NCBI GenBank assembly: GCA_032173965.1
Contig: JAVUNC010000004.1
Coordinates: forward strand, 27,505,001 to 27,569,000
Length of the DNA: 64,000 nt
Reading direction: 5' to 3'
From: Sitta carolinensis
Lineage: Eukaryota > Chordata > Aves > Passeriformes > Sittidae
The notes below the pieces were generated by a model, which made no database searches, had not been told where the DNA came from, and saw only the letters and a program-made list of their open reading frames with translations. The translations under genes were made by a program, and so were the position numbers. How positions within the stretch are numbered: the first letter of the stretch is position 1; each line of letters starts with the position of its first letter. Shown here in pieces: positions 32,633-45,612 of this stretch.

Positions 32633-34344
32633 TTCTATTTTTTAGCTCTTTCAAAACTGGCAGATTCTTTCAAATTGCTAAAACAATAAAGATATTTACT
32701 CTGTAATGCAGCGTTTTCTGTATTAAATTTGAGCTATAACTTGGGAAAGAAAGTATGTATTATAAAGGTGACAATGAGCAAAACATGGTAATTACAGAAA
32801 CATTGTGATGAATGCCATTAGATTATATGACCATCAGAATTAAGAAGTCCTTCAATAAATTGGTGCTTTCTGCTCATTCTACTTCAACTTCCTTTGCTCA
32901 TGTTTTGGGGAAGATGAAGATTGTCAAAGACATTAGCAACCCTATTGCTTTCATAGACTGATATTGACTCATGTTTTCCTATTGACTTAGTTTTGATTTG
33001 CTTTAAAATAAACATAACAGAAACATTAGAGGCAATTTTAGTAGGTACACTGAAAGAAGCATTTGAATTTTGATGTTGGAAATGTTTTGAAACATTTGTA
33101 AATATTGTAACTTTTTTCTGATGCAAATATTCTTCAAATGCAAAGAGCACATTGTACCACTCATCTGACATGCATTTACATTTTTTAAACTAAATGGAAA
33201 AATAGATCTAAAACACAATGTATACTGTAATTTAATTTCAATGGTGCCCTTTAGCAACACTTGGCAACAGTTACATGGAAGAAAAAATATGGAAATTTCT
33301 TTCTCAGTGATTAAATAGGTTTTGTTTATGAAAATACAACACTGTATTCTGAGCATGGATCAATCTACTCAGAGGTAAAGTGGTTTCTTGAAATGTGAAA
33401 GGAAATAATCCCCTATTTTATTATTGCATTGTTTGTGTTTATGCAAGACAGCAAATGCAAAAAAAAAAAAAAATTCTGGGGATTAATTTTGACAGTTAAG
33501 TAATTTCTGATAATAGTAAGTACCAAGAGTGCTGAAATTAATATTCAGATATGACAACTGTTGGTTTGGAGAAAAGACATGCCTCAAATATACCAGAAAG
33601 AGGTGCACAGTGTACTAGAGCGCAGAGACATTGTACAATTTGAGAAAGACAATCAATTTTGTAGTCGGCAAAAAGTGAAAGTAATTTGCTTTTCAGGATT
33701 ATTTTCTGGTAGATACATTTTTGTCTCTCATGATCTACCTAACCAGCAGCTTATTAAACTCTGGTTTGCTTTTCTTTATATTTTTCCTCAAATTAGACGT
33801 ATAAGACCAATGTTTCACCTAATATGTTATTTATCAAATGGAAAAATATGCCATGATTTTTCAGGGTTTTTCCTCTGTGTCCCTGAATTTGCAAGTTAAT
33901 CCATGCAAATTGTTCCTAAGCTTATTTACTTTTAAAATTAGAAGGTAATTCAACCATATATAGTACTTAACATTAGTTTATGCTGTACTTCAAATATACT
34001 TCTGGAGAGATGGGTACAACTTCATTTGCAGGTCTGTGGAAACAACATCAAAAACTTTGATAAATTATGAAAGTGCCTTTCATTTTCAACTGTAATTGTA
34101 TTTGCATATTATATTTGCAAAGCAAAGCACTCCAAAGTTAGAACAGGTTAGAATGAAGTAATCTGTGGAATCTTGTATTCTTGTGTATAAGCAGTATAAT
34201 GCAGTTTTTATTTTGATTCTCATGTACTGTTCTGTCCCGTCTGGGACCCTTGCATCATTCAGCACACATGATTAATAGCATTCAGTAAATAGGTAGCTAT
34301 TCAATATTTTGTTTTCTTGTTATTATTCATTGTGCAGCCTTAGG
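32633..34344. other. AT-rich unique non-coding DNA
   Basis: No gene was recognised. Frames at 33003-33356 (minus) and 33561-33899 (plus) have no family motif. Confidence 0.5.
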
Positions 34345-34470
34345 CCACTATTCAAGTGCCGCTAGGGAGACAGAATTATTAATCTCCTCTTGTTTTATTT
34401 GATGGCAATGATCATTATAGACATCTAATTCTTCACAAATAGTAATTAATTTGCTTTAACAGAACTCCTG
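34345..34470. promoter_or_regulatory. Candidate conserved non-coding element
   Basis: This stretch is dense in homeodomain-type cores (ATTAATCTCC, GTAATTAATTTG, TCTAATTCTT) and contains a GATCATTA motif. It keeps a CpG (CCGCTAGG), free of simple repeat. The look is that of developmental enhancers in gene deserts, but this is an impression from motif content and no alignment is available. Confidence 0.25.
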
Positions 34471-34474
34471 TGAA

Positions 34475-34540
34475 GTGAGAGGGTATTATTCCCGTTTAAA
34501 AGTTGAAGAGCTGAGGCAAAGAGGTATGAGTGACTGAAGC
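34475..34540 (+). repeat. Possible ancient MIR-type SINE remnant
   Basis: GTATTATTCCCGTTTAAAAG, then GAAGAGCTGAGGCAAAGAGG, then GAGTGACTGAAGC resembles the well-known MIR core order (TTATTATCCCCATTTTACAG, ACTGAGGCTCAGAGAGG, TAAGTGACTTGCCC). Such amniote-wide SINE relics persist in bird genomes. The match is short and imperfect. Confidence 0.4.
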
Positions 34541-37445
34541 TTACGAACATTTTGAGATTTCTGAGATCTGTTCCTTTGAAGAATATAAAATTTTGTAAAT
34601 TTCATTTGTTCAGAACATAAATCTCATTTATTTCAGATGTAATGTGATGTGTGCATTGCTGCAAAAGTAGGATCTTAGGGCTAGGGATCAACTCATTAAA
34701 TACAGATGCCTACATTACAGAAAACAATAGTTGATTTAGATATCCTTGACTCCTTTCACAGTCAGTGGAGTTACTTTTAAGGTTTAGCTCATCTGATCTT
34801 TAAGCAGATGTCAAATGCTACAAATGCCTATTTTTCTCTCTTCAGTCTGTGCTAGTTCAAGGGTCAGCATAGACTAATTATAACCTAGGTCCTCATCTTA
34901 ATGCTCAGTCTTAACACTCAGACTAAGACCTTGTATTATGGTTGTGTATTATGTACAACTTCTTCCTTTAGCTAATGTACAGAAAGAAAGCTGACAAACT
35001 ACATACCTTCCATACTCTCAGATTCTCACTTTATACAACTGTTGTCAATATTCAGTGCTAGTAAGTAGGAAAGTAATTCACAATAATAACTGAGAGCAAA
35101 ACTTCTGTGGGTGGAATAAGTGATGTAGTTCCCTGAAAGGATTTAGTGGGTTTTGCTGCTAAGATTGAAAAATAAAGATTATGTCTGTGTTAACATGTGC
35201 TTTCTCATAACTTAAACAAAGGAGGTAGCTTTTCCTGGTAAGAAACACCTCCTTGCTTGCATGGTTCCTCACATATGTAATGTAGGTCTGTAGAGAAGCT
35301 GCAAAAAGTTATTCAAATTAATCTAAAAACAATTCTTTACATTCAACATAGATTTTATTTCAACAAAATAAAATCTCAGACTTTTAGTTGGCCTATGTCT
35401 AGGAATTAAATATGTAATTTTGTGTGTTTTATATTTGATCAAGCAGGTTGCAAGTTTTAGTTCCATAAGCCTCTTTTTTCAAATATCAGGTATTTTCCAC
35501 TGAGAGTGTAGACTTAAATGTTATAGAACCTAGTTACAAAATGTAATCACTGTTCGAAATTCACTGTTACATTTACCTCATGGTTTGTTTTGTCCCTGTC
35601 TACCATGACTTGCCAATTGACAAGAGTTAATGAAATAATCAAGAATTATGTTTCTTATATTGAACAGCAGGTTTTAGGGCAACCATGAATGATAGATGTG
35701 GTTTATTCCAGACCAATGCATTCCATTTTTTTCACTTTACAGTTGTGAGAGAACACCTTTTATATGATAAAAATTGGAACACATCTGCTGAAGGCTGAGT
35801 GATAGAAGTCCCTTGGTGTTTAAACATGCAAAACATATTATCACTAATGCAGAGAACTGAGAGAATATGGAGTCTTACTATGAAGCAAGTAGTGTGAAGA
35901 GTGAATAAGGATATAGCAAATGGAAATGTTTTCCTTTGTTATTATTTTTTTATCCTTCAAAGTTTAACAAGACTTATGCTATTTTTGTTACTGGGTTCCA
36001 ACTTTTATTCTAACATAAAAACTGGAAACTGAAATCTTAAAAAAACATAGAACCTTCAGAAATTTAGTGGTTTATATAGATACAGATAAATGACACATAA
36101 ATTCAGTCCAGCTATTCTTTCAAATACTTCATTGAAATAAATATTTAACTCTTCAAAGCAGGCAGAGATTCTAAATTCAAATAGTTATATTAGAAAATAG
36201 ATTTATGAAGTCATAAATAATATAGGTGCATTCACTTTAAATAAAGGCAACAAACAAAAAGTAAAAGCAAACAAACCCCCAACAAAGTCCTCCAAAATAC
36301 GATAATGAAAGTGGAAAAAATGCATGCTAAGGAAAGAAAAAAAAAAAATTACCATGCTCATTGACGTGTTTAGATTTATCCTCTAAGCTTGGCGTAAATA
36401 TAACTAAGACTGCTGTCTACAGAAATATTTCCTTTGAATTAGTTCCCTTATGCTTCAGTATTTTATTGACCTGTTCTGCCCCCAGTTAAGTAGAAGACCA
36501 AAAAAGTGAACACTTAAGAACACACAGAACACAGAAGCAACTCACCTTGCTGTAGCAGAAATTGATATGTAGGTGCTCATAAAAAGCTGTTGAAAGATCA
36601 CCAGAAATTCAAAGGATAACTCCAACATGAAACAGAATGCTTTTCTTCCTAGAGCTGAAGAACAGACAGATTTTAGAGAAGGTCAAGCTTGTTTTGTTTG
36701 ATTGTTTATATCTCTATATTCATACATGAATAATAAAATTAATTTGGGAGACTAGATAGATTTATTGTCCATTTATGCTTGAGCTGGAAGAGGGTGATTA
36801 ACTGACAACAACTATGAACTTAGAACTCTTATATTGGTTGAAACACAATTTGGTATTAATAAAATATCTTAATACTAATTCTCAAACATAAAATTATGTC
36901 TACTGTGTTTTTATATGATCAAAACCAATAAAGCCAAACATTTGATGAATTTATAATTTTCTTGAATTATAATTTTAATTCTATTATCATGTGATAAAAC
37001 ATTTTATTGTTCAAAGACAAAGCCTAACAATTGTCAAATCAATAACCTCTAACAGATGAATACATTGATGGATATTGGAAATTGTGTTCTGGTGTGTCTA
37101 ATCATTTACTGAAGGTCAAAACAGTAAAGAAGTAATTATAGTCTGCAACTGTTCTGTCAGAATTTAGAGCACATCATTTTTGGACTATAGTGCTGTACAG
37201 CTGTGAATGATCAGAAAACCAGTAGTGAGAGAGGAAATTTTAAAGAATCATTTGAAGTGCTTTCACATGAATATGACATATTCATATATGCATGGCAAAG
37301 TCTTACAAACTTACCCCAAAGCATTGAGAGGCATGAAAGGAATACCTGTCTATTGGTATTATAAAATCAAATTCCCAGCTGCAGTTGAGCATGTGTAAGT
37401 CACCTCTTCCTAATGCATCAAAAAATATTTGAACCTATTAAGATA
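34541..37445. other. AT-rich unique non-coding DNA
   Basis: No exon, RNA gene or repeat family was recognised. Confidence 0.5.
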
Positions 37446-38135
37446 TGATAATTGAGAGATACCTCTGCCTGAATTAAGGTGTAAAAGAGACCATGTGCTG
37501 AAGTCAATAATAGGGATTTTATTTAACAATAAAATGTGAAGTAGAGAGATTGAAAGAAATAGGAAGGGGCAGGGAAAGAGAGAACATATCAAGCAGAAGA
37601 TAGTCATCAGTCATAGATCTAGTGGCATCCCTTTGATCCTCAGTCTGAGCTTCTTGCTGGAGGTTCTGTGGGTATTCAAAACTTTTCACTGTCCATCCTT
37701 TTTAATAAACTGAGTAAGCAATGCTCATTGGCAACATATTCTATTGCCCAAATGATTCCCTTGTTTCTAAGGATAAGTATTTCATATGCTTAGTCATTCT
37801 CTTCTCTTGAGCTGGTGGGATTCTTGGGTTGGTGAGACATGATCCTGATCTCCCCACTCCAGAATTATCTTTTCCCCAGTCAGAGCTGATTTTAGCACGG
37901 TTGCCAACTTGGCTTTCTTTGTGGCCCTTAAATTATGCATTCTTTTTGTCCATTATTAGTGATAAATTCTTCTCCCTCAGTTTTGCTAATCTAATCTTGA
38001 GATAAGATGACAGTTCTGCATTTGCCTTACTTCAAGTTCATGCTGTGCTGGCCTAACCACAGTTCTGGGTATCCATGGAGGGATCTTCAAGGGGGCTTCA
38101 GTCATTGCTGGTGGTCACATGTGCCATCTGTCACA
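37446..38135 (-). mobile_element. Probable ERVK-like solo LTR, minus orientation
   Basis: On the minus strand this starts TGTGACAGATGG near 38135. It carries a block (AGTTGGCAACCGTGCTAAAATC, then CCACCAGCTCAAGAGAAGAG) resembling the U3 of the LTR at 17073-17780 (CTGTGCTGAAATCAG, then CATCCAGCTCAAAAGAAGAG). It reaches AATAAA within GTTAAATAAAATCC at about 37516-37529, followed by a pyrimidine-rich U5-like end. Length, about 690 bp, is close to that of the 17073 LTR. Boundaries and family are inferred, and no target duplication was seen. Confidence 0.45.
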
Positions 38136-41100
38136 GAACTTAGGGTGATCTTTTTTTGAGTGGTGATAGGTATATGAGCAGTTGCTTCTACACAGAGTTT
38201 GCTATGGTGGTAATTTTTGTCTGGATGCATTACCTAGTATGCACTAACTAGATCTTTTCTCTGCCAGGCCAGTAGTTAGTGCCATCTGTCTCTCCATTCT
38301 GTGCTTATCTCATGGCTAAGTCCTTTTGTGTTCTTAACATGTTTGAGACAGGAAACTGTGCTCTTTAGGTCCTTAGAGAACCATACTCTTTTCAGATTAC
38401 TATGTTGAAATATCTTCTGAGAAGGTATTTTATAGTACATACAATGGCATCTGTTGATCATCAGAGATTATGTTTAAGATAACAGCAACAACAGAAGTTT
38501 TTCAGTGTAGTGAGAATATTTATTAACAATTTTATATTAGAGCTGTTTGGCTATATCCTTAAATGGTCTAGTAGATTAATCTTACTAATTCAGGCTATAT
38601 ACTCTGCATGTTTAATATTAATTTGGGTACATCCAGTAGTCATGGTTGGATGGTTTATAAACTAGGTAACTTACATAGTAACCTGTAGAGGAACCAGGAA
38701 TAAAGGCAAGATAGGCATCATCTCACTACTATTCTGTCTTGAAGACATGATGTAAAATGAACAGGCAGAAATATGTAGTGCCTTAAATCCCAATCCTTTC
38801 CTTTGATCAAATTCGTTTAAGGTAGCAACTTAATGGCTCTTTTCTTTTAAGCATGAAAAGAAAGCTCTATAAAGGTTCATGACAGACACTTCTGAGTATA
38901 ACATAGATTGTGTGTTGCAATTTTGGTACTATATGTATATTGAATCTGAGCACTGCCTAGGACTTACTCATTCTGAATCTTAACAGAATCAGACATAGCT
39001 TGCACAATCTTGTTTGTAACTTAGATTTTCAATGTTGCTGTGAAACTCTTGACTTAACAGAAAAAATTACCTTTTAATCTGATTCATTACAATTAAAACA
39101 ACCACCTCATTGTGGTACTAATGATATAGCTCAGCCTCATGTAATATTAAGTACTTTTACCTGTTTATTAGTGCATTAACACCAGATTTTCTATTGACTG
39201 TGGCAAATACTATTGATTTCATAGTATTGTTTGTCTATGCATACATTCCTGGTATGATAATTTAAAAAATCCACTAAAATCCTTGTCTCCGTATGTAAAC
39301 AATATGCTGTCATGAGCATGACAAAGGCTTTGGATCCAGGCTGTGGGCAACAAAAAGAATAGGCTTCTTTCAAACTGTTAGGCAGGGTTAGGCACAAAGG
39401 ATGCATTTCTTCAGTGTTCATGAATTCCTAACTCAAAGAACAACTGAATTCAAATAAACAGTGTAGTTCAACAGTAGAAAAAACCTCCAAACTATTAATA
39501 TTTCTCATCCAAAAAGAAGCTGCAGACTGTTGTTTAGACTTATTAAGTAGCTTTAGTTAATTTGCAATCCAAAGCTGAACTTCAATGACACAGTGCTAAT
39601 TTACTTCCTTTGTGCATCCAGTTTGTAACATAGCCATTTACAGAACACTGCATATATGAAGGGCCTGAATCCTGGAGATTTTATGCTGGAAGGATAGAGC
39701 AAAGCCGTAGGAAATACAGCAAATCACAGGAAAAACAAACTGACCAAGCAACCAAACAAAACCACACTAAACAATAACAGCAACCTAACAAAGCAAAAAG
39801 TGTTTTTTCATTGTTCAGGACTTTGTTCCTGGATGAGGTGAAAATCAATAACTTAGCTGCACCCTCAATTAAAATAGTGTATTTAAACAATTCTTGTCTG
39901 TTAGAGATTTACTGAACCTCTTACCACCAAAATGATATTCATAAGGAAAGTATAGGCATGACATGTCATATGAAAGGGGCAGGTTTTCTTGAACCCTTTA
40001 TATTTGATCAAACTATCAGTGCCCCAGGATAAACAAGACCTAAAAATCTAACAGATAGGATAGGAAAAATACCAGGAGCTGCCTAATTAGCATACATGAA
40101 AAATACGTACAAACCAAAAATATTTAGGCATCACCAGGACTGCCCACTGTATCAGAGGGTGGTCTGACTAACCTGTTCAGGGTCACACAGTGACAGCATG
40201 CACATTCTTGGTATATTTTCCACTGTTGCCTGCTGCTGATGTCCTTGAAGGACTCACACTAGCAGTTTATGGAAAAACACACTTTCTTAACCAACACACA
40301 GATAATAGAAAACATTAGTGACAAAGTTCAGAGATTGTTGTTGAAAGTAACTGGTTGCAAAGATGAATCTGAAGTGCTATACAAACAAACTCTAATAACC
40401 AATTAAAGCTAGCTTGAGGTCATCATTTAGCACACATAAAGTATTGTTCTTACCTGGTAGGCATCAGTATTGAAGAAAAGACAGGTTTAGCCCTCTGACC
40501 AATCCCAGAATTAACAATGAAGTTTTGGGTTTTTTTTTTTCCCACTTAAGCTACATTAATGTAATTTTCTTTGAGGAAGGGGAAATTATGAATGTTGCTG
40601 TTATTTCATGTTTGGATGGAGTTGAAGTGACTTTAGTCATTAGCATATGTATGGGCATAAAAAAGTAAGAAGTATTTTCAAGTTAATGAAGCAAAGTTCA
40701 GCTTTCTGTCATCATCTGATCATTCTTTTGATCTAGTTCCTATTGGCTGTAAGGTTCTTGATGGGGCATAACCACAACACTGATGTCTTGCTCCATCTTT
40801 GTTTCATATCTGCATTGATTTCAACACAGCAGCACTGAAAGCACCTTCGTGCCTCTTAATCCTTTGTTTCATGTCTCTGTGAGAGGAGCACACCAAGCTC
40901 CCTCAGTGTGCAGTTTGTCACTGGGGTGCTATAGCAAATGTGCACAATCCTTCTTGCTGAACTTTGCTTTTAGGTCCCACAAATGCACTAAATTTTTACC
41001 TTGGTATATTTACATATTTATGGTTTTCATTTATATAAAGCTCTTCCTACTGTTGCATTTTATTATCAGTTTTCTAGTTGAAGGTAGGGAATTTGACCAA

Positions 41101-41652
41101 GAACTATTGGGCAAGAATTCAGACAAATGTAATAAATTAGACATTACTTTAAAGCTTCCCACCAAGAAGGGACAGAAGTATTAGTCTTTTCCTTCTTCAA
41201 ATTTTGTTCCTCCACAGGGAACACTCTAATGATTATTCACTGCCTTCCCTCCCTATTTTTCCAACCCAATTGAGTTGAAAACCATTATGTAACACTAACA
41301 TAATTAGAATTCCCTGCATGAAGAAATGACCCTTGATATTTGTTCAGAATTTGGTGGGTTTTTTCTTGATTTATTTCTTTATCCTATAATCTGTAAATCT
41401 CAAGCACATAATTCTTTTTCCAGAAAAGACCCTTTTTTTATTCAATATTCTTTCAAAAGTCTTATTATAAAACATTTTCCATGTTTAAAAAGACTGACTA
41501 CACTAGGGAAATCAACCCATTTTCTCACCTTTTGCCCAAAATTTTCTTCATAAAGCTGATAAAACTGATATAGGTAGCATGCAAAAATCATAAATTGGAC
41601 AATATTATTCTGTAGAAATTTTTGTTTTTCTAATATGCAAGTATATTAATTA
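38136..41652. other. AT-rich unique non-coding DNA
   Basis: No exon or known repeat was recognised. The 111-codon frame at 40849-41184 has no domain and ends in AT-rich sequence. Confidence 0.5.
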
Positions 41653-41940
41653 CTGCTGCAGGGGAATCTTTGCTCTGGCCCTTGGAACAGCTTCTTTCCC
41701 TTTTTCACTGACCTTGGAGACGGCATAGTTCTTGTTCTCACATATTCACTCCTCTGTCTCAGAACTTCAGCATTTTTTCCCCTTCTTACCAATGAGATGT
41801 CAGCAGCATCACTGATGGCTTAACATCAACCAGAGACAGGTGTCTGGAGATGGTTGGAACCATCTGTGTCCAGCATTGGGGCAGCTCTTGGTGTCTCTTC
41901 ACAGGCCCTGTCTCTACTATGAAAACCTTGTTGTAAACCA
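41653..41940 (-). mobile_element. ERVL-type LTR fragment, minus orientation
   Basis: Read on the minus strand, GACACAGATGGTTCCAAC, CAAGAACTATGCCGTCTCC plus AAGGTCAGTGAAAAAGG, and AGCAAAGATTCCCCTGCAGC follow in the order of the U3 region of the LTR at 9180-10097. That copy has GACACAGATGGTTCCAAC, CAACTCTACAGACACC plus AAGGCCATTAAATAAGG, and AGCAGGGATTGCCCTGCA. Only this part of the LTR remains. Confidence 0.65.
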
Positions 41941-42055
41941 AATACATAACATCTGAAACAAAACATAACCACAATGAAAAAACCCACAAAAACCCAAAGC
42001 CACAAAACCTAAAAAACCACAAAAACACCTCCTACAAACAAACAAACCAAACCAG
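41941..42055 (+). repeat. A/C-rich low-complexity tract
   Basis: Mostly A and C on the plus strand (ACCCACAAAAACCC, ACAAACAAACAAACC). It is the complement in style of the T/G tracts at 29146, 31378 and 45513, and directly abuts the LTR fragment. Confidence 0.8.
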
Positions 42056-43130
42056 TAGAAGCAGGAAAAAAATGAAATTAAAGGAAATTTTGAATCAGAT
42101 TTCTAAGCAGAGAATAATTTGTTTCCTTCTTGTGGAAAAGAGCACTGAACTGTTTTTAATTTCAGTCAGTCTTGGTTTCTGACTCACAATCTTCTGAATC
42201 ACTATCAAAGGTTCAGAACCATCAATCAAAAAAGAAGGTATGAGCCCGTAGAGATGTTTTGTTGGTCTAAATAAGTTTGTTTACAGCTTCAAAGTGGAAC
42301 ATGATTATCCATGGCTGACTTGCAACAGATTAGAATCTGACAGATAGGTTCTGAGGAACTGTCTAAAGTCAGGTATTTTACCAGTTCTGCAAATAAAACA
42401 AAACAAAACATAAAACTTTAAGGTTAAATCTGTGGAAAATTTTACAAATCAAATTTATTTGTTTTCTATACCTTCATCTGCTTGAGATTCATAGCCATTG
42501 GTATCTTTTTGAAGTTAATTCCAAAGACTCCTCAAGACTGAGTCAATTAAACTTTTATCTGACAGATGGCAAACTACCACTTATAAGACTCCTTATGAAT
42601 CTTTAGACTAACCTTATCTTCTGTAAAACCTTATCTTCTATGAAGGAGGAGAACAAAAGAATACATCTACTGCTCAGGGTCTTCAGATGACACAAGAGTG
42701 CTCTGGACTTCAGTAATTTCTTGTGTCTAAGTCATCCTTCAGCTAAAGCATGCTTTGCTGCATATTCCTTGAGAAAATTACCTTTAGAACTTAGAAGTCT
42801 AGACAAAGACAACAATTAATTCTGATTTCCTAACTCCTAAACATGTCCATTATTTCTTTTATAACATAAGATCTTTATAACCTCCTGATTACTTTCTTCA
42901 ATTTAAAGATAGAATGCTGTAAAGAGCTAGCAGCTTTCTTCTCTTGGTGCCTTGTCCTGGTCTGTATGTACTAGGGTTGTGTTAAGAGCAGCTGCCAAGC
43001 TGTGCCATTCAGAGGACTTGAACTCCCCTGCTATCTATCGAACTCTGAGCCTTGCTTTAGTTCTAGTCAAGCTCTAACAGAAACACATGCAGAACATTCA
43101 GACCAGATGTTCTGGGTCTGTATCTATTCT
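42056..43130. other. Unique non-coding DNA
   Basis: Nothing was recognised. Confidence 0.5.
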
Positions 43131-43197
43131 AGAAGAGGGGCTGCAATATTGGCCAAGATAAGACAGAAGAGGCTGCAATATCTGCCAAGATAAAGAC
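43131..43197 (+). repeat. Imperfect 33-bp tandem duplication
   Basis: Two adjacent copies, AGAAGAGG..CTGCAATAT..GCCAAGATAA..GAC, span 43131-43164 and 43165-43197. They differ by a few substitutions and single-base indels. Confidence 0.85.
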
Positions 43198-44142
43198 ACC
43201 TATTTAGGGTGGCAGGGCAGCTGCTGAGGAAGGTCTGTCACTGCAGCACTGTTGCTTTCTTCTGACCATATCAAATTTAGGCAATAATTTTTCAATAAAG
43301 TGTCATTCTCTTAGTTCCATGGGTCATGCAAAGTTCACGGAATTACATTTCCTACATATGCAGTGCATTAACAGTAGTGGAATCATGATCAACAAGCAGC
43401 ATATATGGCAGAAGCTCACTCTTCTATGATAAACCCATTTAATCTTTTACAGAACTGTAGAAAGAATTAAAGACAGCAAACTAGACATATGGGAGATATT
43501 TTTTTTAACTTTTATTTTAAGATTTGATATAATGTCCAAAGAAATTTTAGACATTTAGTTTAGATCTAAATAGGCATGAAATCCTGTAGATGAAGATTGA
43601 CTGAGGCAATGCAGAGTATAATAAGCAACAACATTTCAAGATGGAATGAAGTGTCATATACTGCCCCAGGGGTCAGGATCATCTCTTGTCCTATTAGATG
43701 TCTTCATTAACAACCTGAAAGTGAGAGTAAAGAGCATATTAATGAAACTTGGTATTGAAAGCGCAGTGAGCATTCGTGAGAAAGAATACAAATGCAACTA
43801 GAAAGTACAGAAGTATTTGAAGAAAAAAACTTGAAAAACAATTTAATTGGAAAAGAAATTAAAATAAGTATTATCTAGAAAGATAATACATGGATGATAA
43901 TGTTAAAATAGCAGTAATCAAAAATAAATAATCACTATGATAAAAAATGGTCAGAAAATTTTTACTGAGTTTATTTTTTAGATGTGTCAAATTGTTTATG
44001 CAATGAGTATCCACGGAAAAATTATTTTCTACATCTCATTGCATACTAAATCATTCAGAATTATTAAAATATCCTACTTTGACTTTGAACATGCTTAAAA
44101 AAGAATTAGTTTTTTTATGCAGAAATGTTAGCTAATTATAGG
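43198..44142. other. AT-rich unique non-coding DNA
   Basis: Nothing was recognised. Confidence 0.5.
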
Positions 44143-44150
44143 TGACGTCA
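44143..44150. promoter_or_regulatory. Consensus CRE palindrome TGACGTCA
   Basis: This is the full 8-bp CREB/ATF palindrome in strongly AT-rich sequence, with its CpG intact. No promoter is visible nearby, so it may be chance. Confidence 0.25.
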
Positions 44151-44238
44151 TTTAAAATGATAAAATTGCAACATTTGGAAAACATCAAAATTAAATATTC
44201 TAACTGAGTTTAATATAAAAGAGTATTGGTTCATTTTT

Positions 44239-44240
<2 letters not shown>
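44151..44240. other. AT-rich spacer
   Basis: Short AT-rich stretch leading into the poly(T) tract. Confidence 0.5.

Positions 44241-44288
<48 letters not shown>
44241..44288. repeat. Poly(T) tract, 48 bases
   Basis: An uninterrupted run of 48 T, the longest homopolymer in the window. Confidence 0.95.
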
Positions 44289-44291
<3 letters not shown>

Positions 44292-45512
44292 ATTTACCTC
44301 AGTTGTTAAAAAAAGAGAACATTTAATTTCTGAAAAATTTCTGGCAGTATTGACATTTCTCTTCCAGCTCTAAATGTGATATTTCAGGGGAATAAATTAT
44401 CCAAGGTCAATGGAGATTTTGGTATCATATGCCAAAACATCAAGTAATCAATCATGAAAATATTAGTCACTGTCTATCAGGTCTGTTAAGTCTGTGTCTG
44501 GAATACACATATACATTTCTCAAGATCTTGTTACCTGATGGGGAAGGGAAAAGGAACAAGCCGAATGACGATCAGAGAAGAGCAGGTAACATGATTAAAT
44601 TGCTTGAGGAATTAATTTAAAAAGAAATGTCATAAACACCTTAAATATTCCTACTTGACTAACAATGTGCATAGCTATACAGCAAATTAAAAAAACTGAT
44701 AGATAAAAATATTTATTCAATGCTGAATCAACCTATGGGACATATTGCAATGAGATGCAATTGATGGTAGATGTCTGAAATGAAAAAGAAAAAAGATAAG
44801 AATAAAGTCTAATCTTTCTTGAACAGCAACCACAGAAAGTATATTAAAAGCAAAATATAAGAAAAACTACAGAACATTTTACATCTTCTTAAAAAAAAAA
44901 ATTCTGTAGGTGTAAAACCCACTAATTTTTCTAGTTTATCTCATAAAGACCCACTCCAAAGTATAGAATTTCTCTATCTGGTCAAATATGTTGGACTAGA
45001 CAAGTTCTTGATAGGAAGTGTTTCTTTTTCTTGTACAACCAAAGACGCTTTCCTCTACACTACAATACACTACAATAGAGTATTGGTAGACACTGCAATG
45101 AATCCAGTGATTGGGTAAGATGTTTCCTGTAAATGCCTAACAGAAAAATACAAGCTGAATGTCAGTCAACAGGAATTCCATAGGCTCAGTCTTACAAGAT
45201 CTTAATGAGATTAATATGGTGTAACAGTGTGGAGGAGTGCAAAAGAGTCTAAACTTGTCTCTATTTACTTCATAACTTTCTTTCAGTTATACAGAGCCAC
45301 TTTATTTCTCATAACATTAATACCCACAAGCCTTCTTTTGAAGGTAAATCCAAAACCCTGATCAGTCCCTTTCTCAAAACACAGCCACCTTTCAAAGATA
45401 AAATCTTACTACTTCTCCATGGTTACACTGACCTAGAACTAACCTTGTGACCTGGGAAACCTCCCTTCCCATTTCTTCTTTACCTACTAGTTACTGAAAA
45501 CTAAATATGTTT
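44289..45512. other. AT-rich unique non-coding DNA
   Basis: A perfect 10-bp tandem pair, ACACTACAAT twice, lies at 45057-45076. Nothing else was recognised. Confidence 0.5.
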
Positions 45513-45612
45513 GATTTTTTGTGGGGTTTTGGGTTATGTTGTTTGGTTTTGGGTTTGGGGTTTCTGTGTGCTTGGTTGAGTTTGGGTTTTGTTTTGTTTT
45601 GTTTCTTTTCTT
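45513..45612 (+). repeat. T/G-rich low-complexity tract
   Basis: Nearly all T and G (GTGGGGTTTTGGG, GGTTTTGGGTTTGGGG, (GTTTT)n). The 63-codon plus-strand frame over it is an artefact. Confidence 0.88.

Noticed and set aside
32409..32654. Lysine-rich 81-codon minus-strand frame
   Set aside because: It is the translation of the (CTTTT)n repeat.
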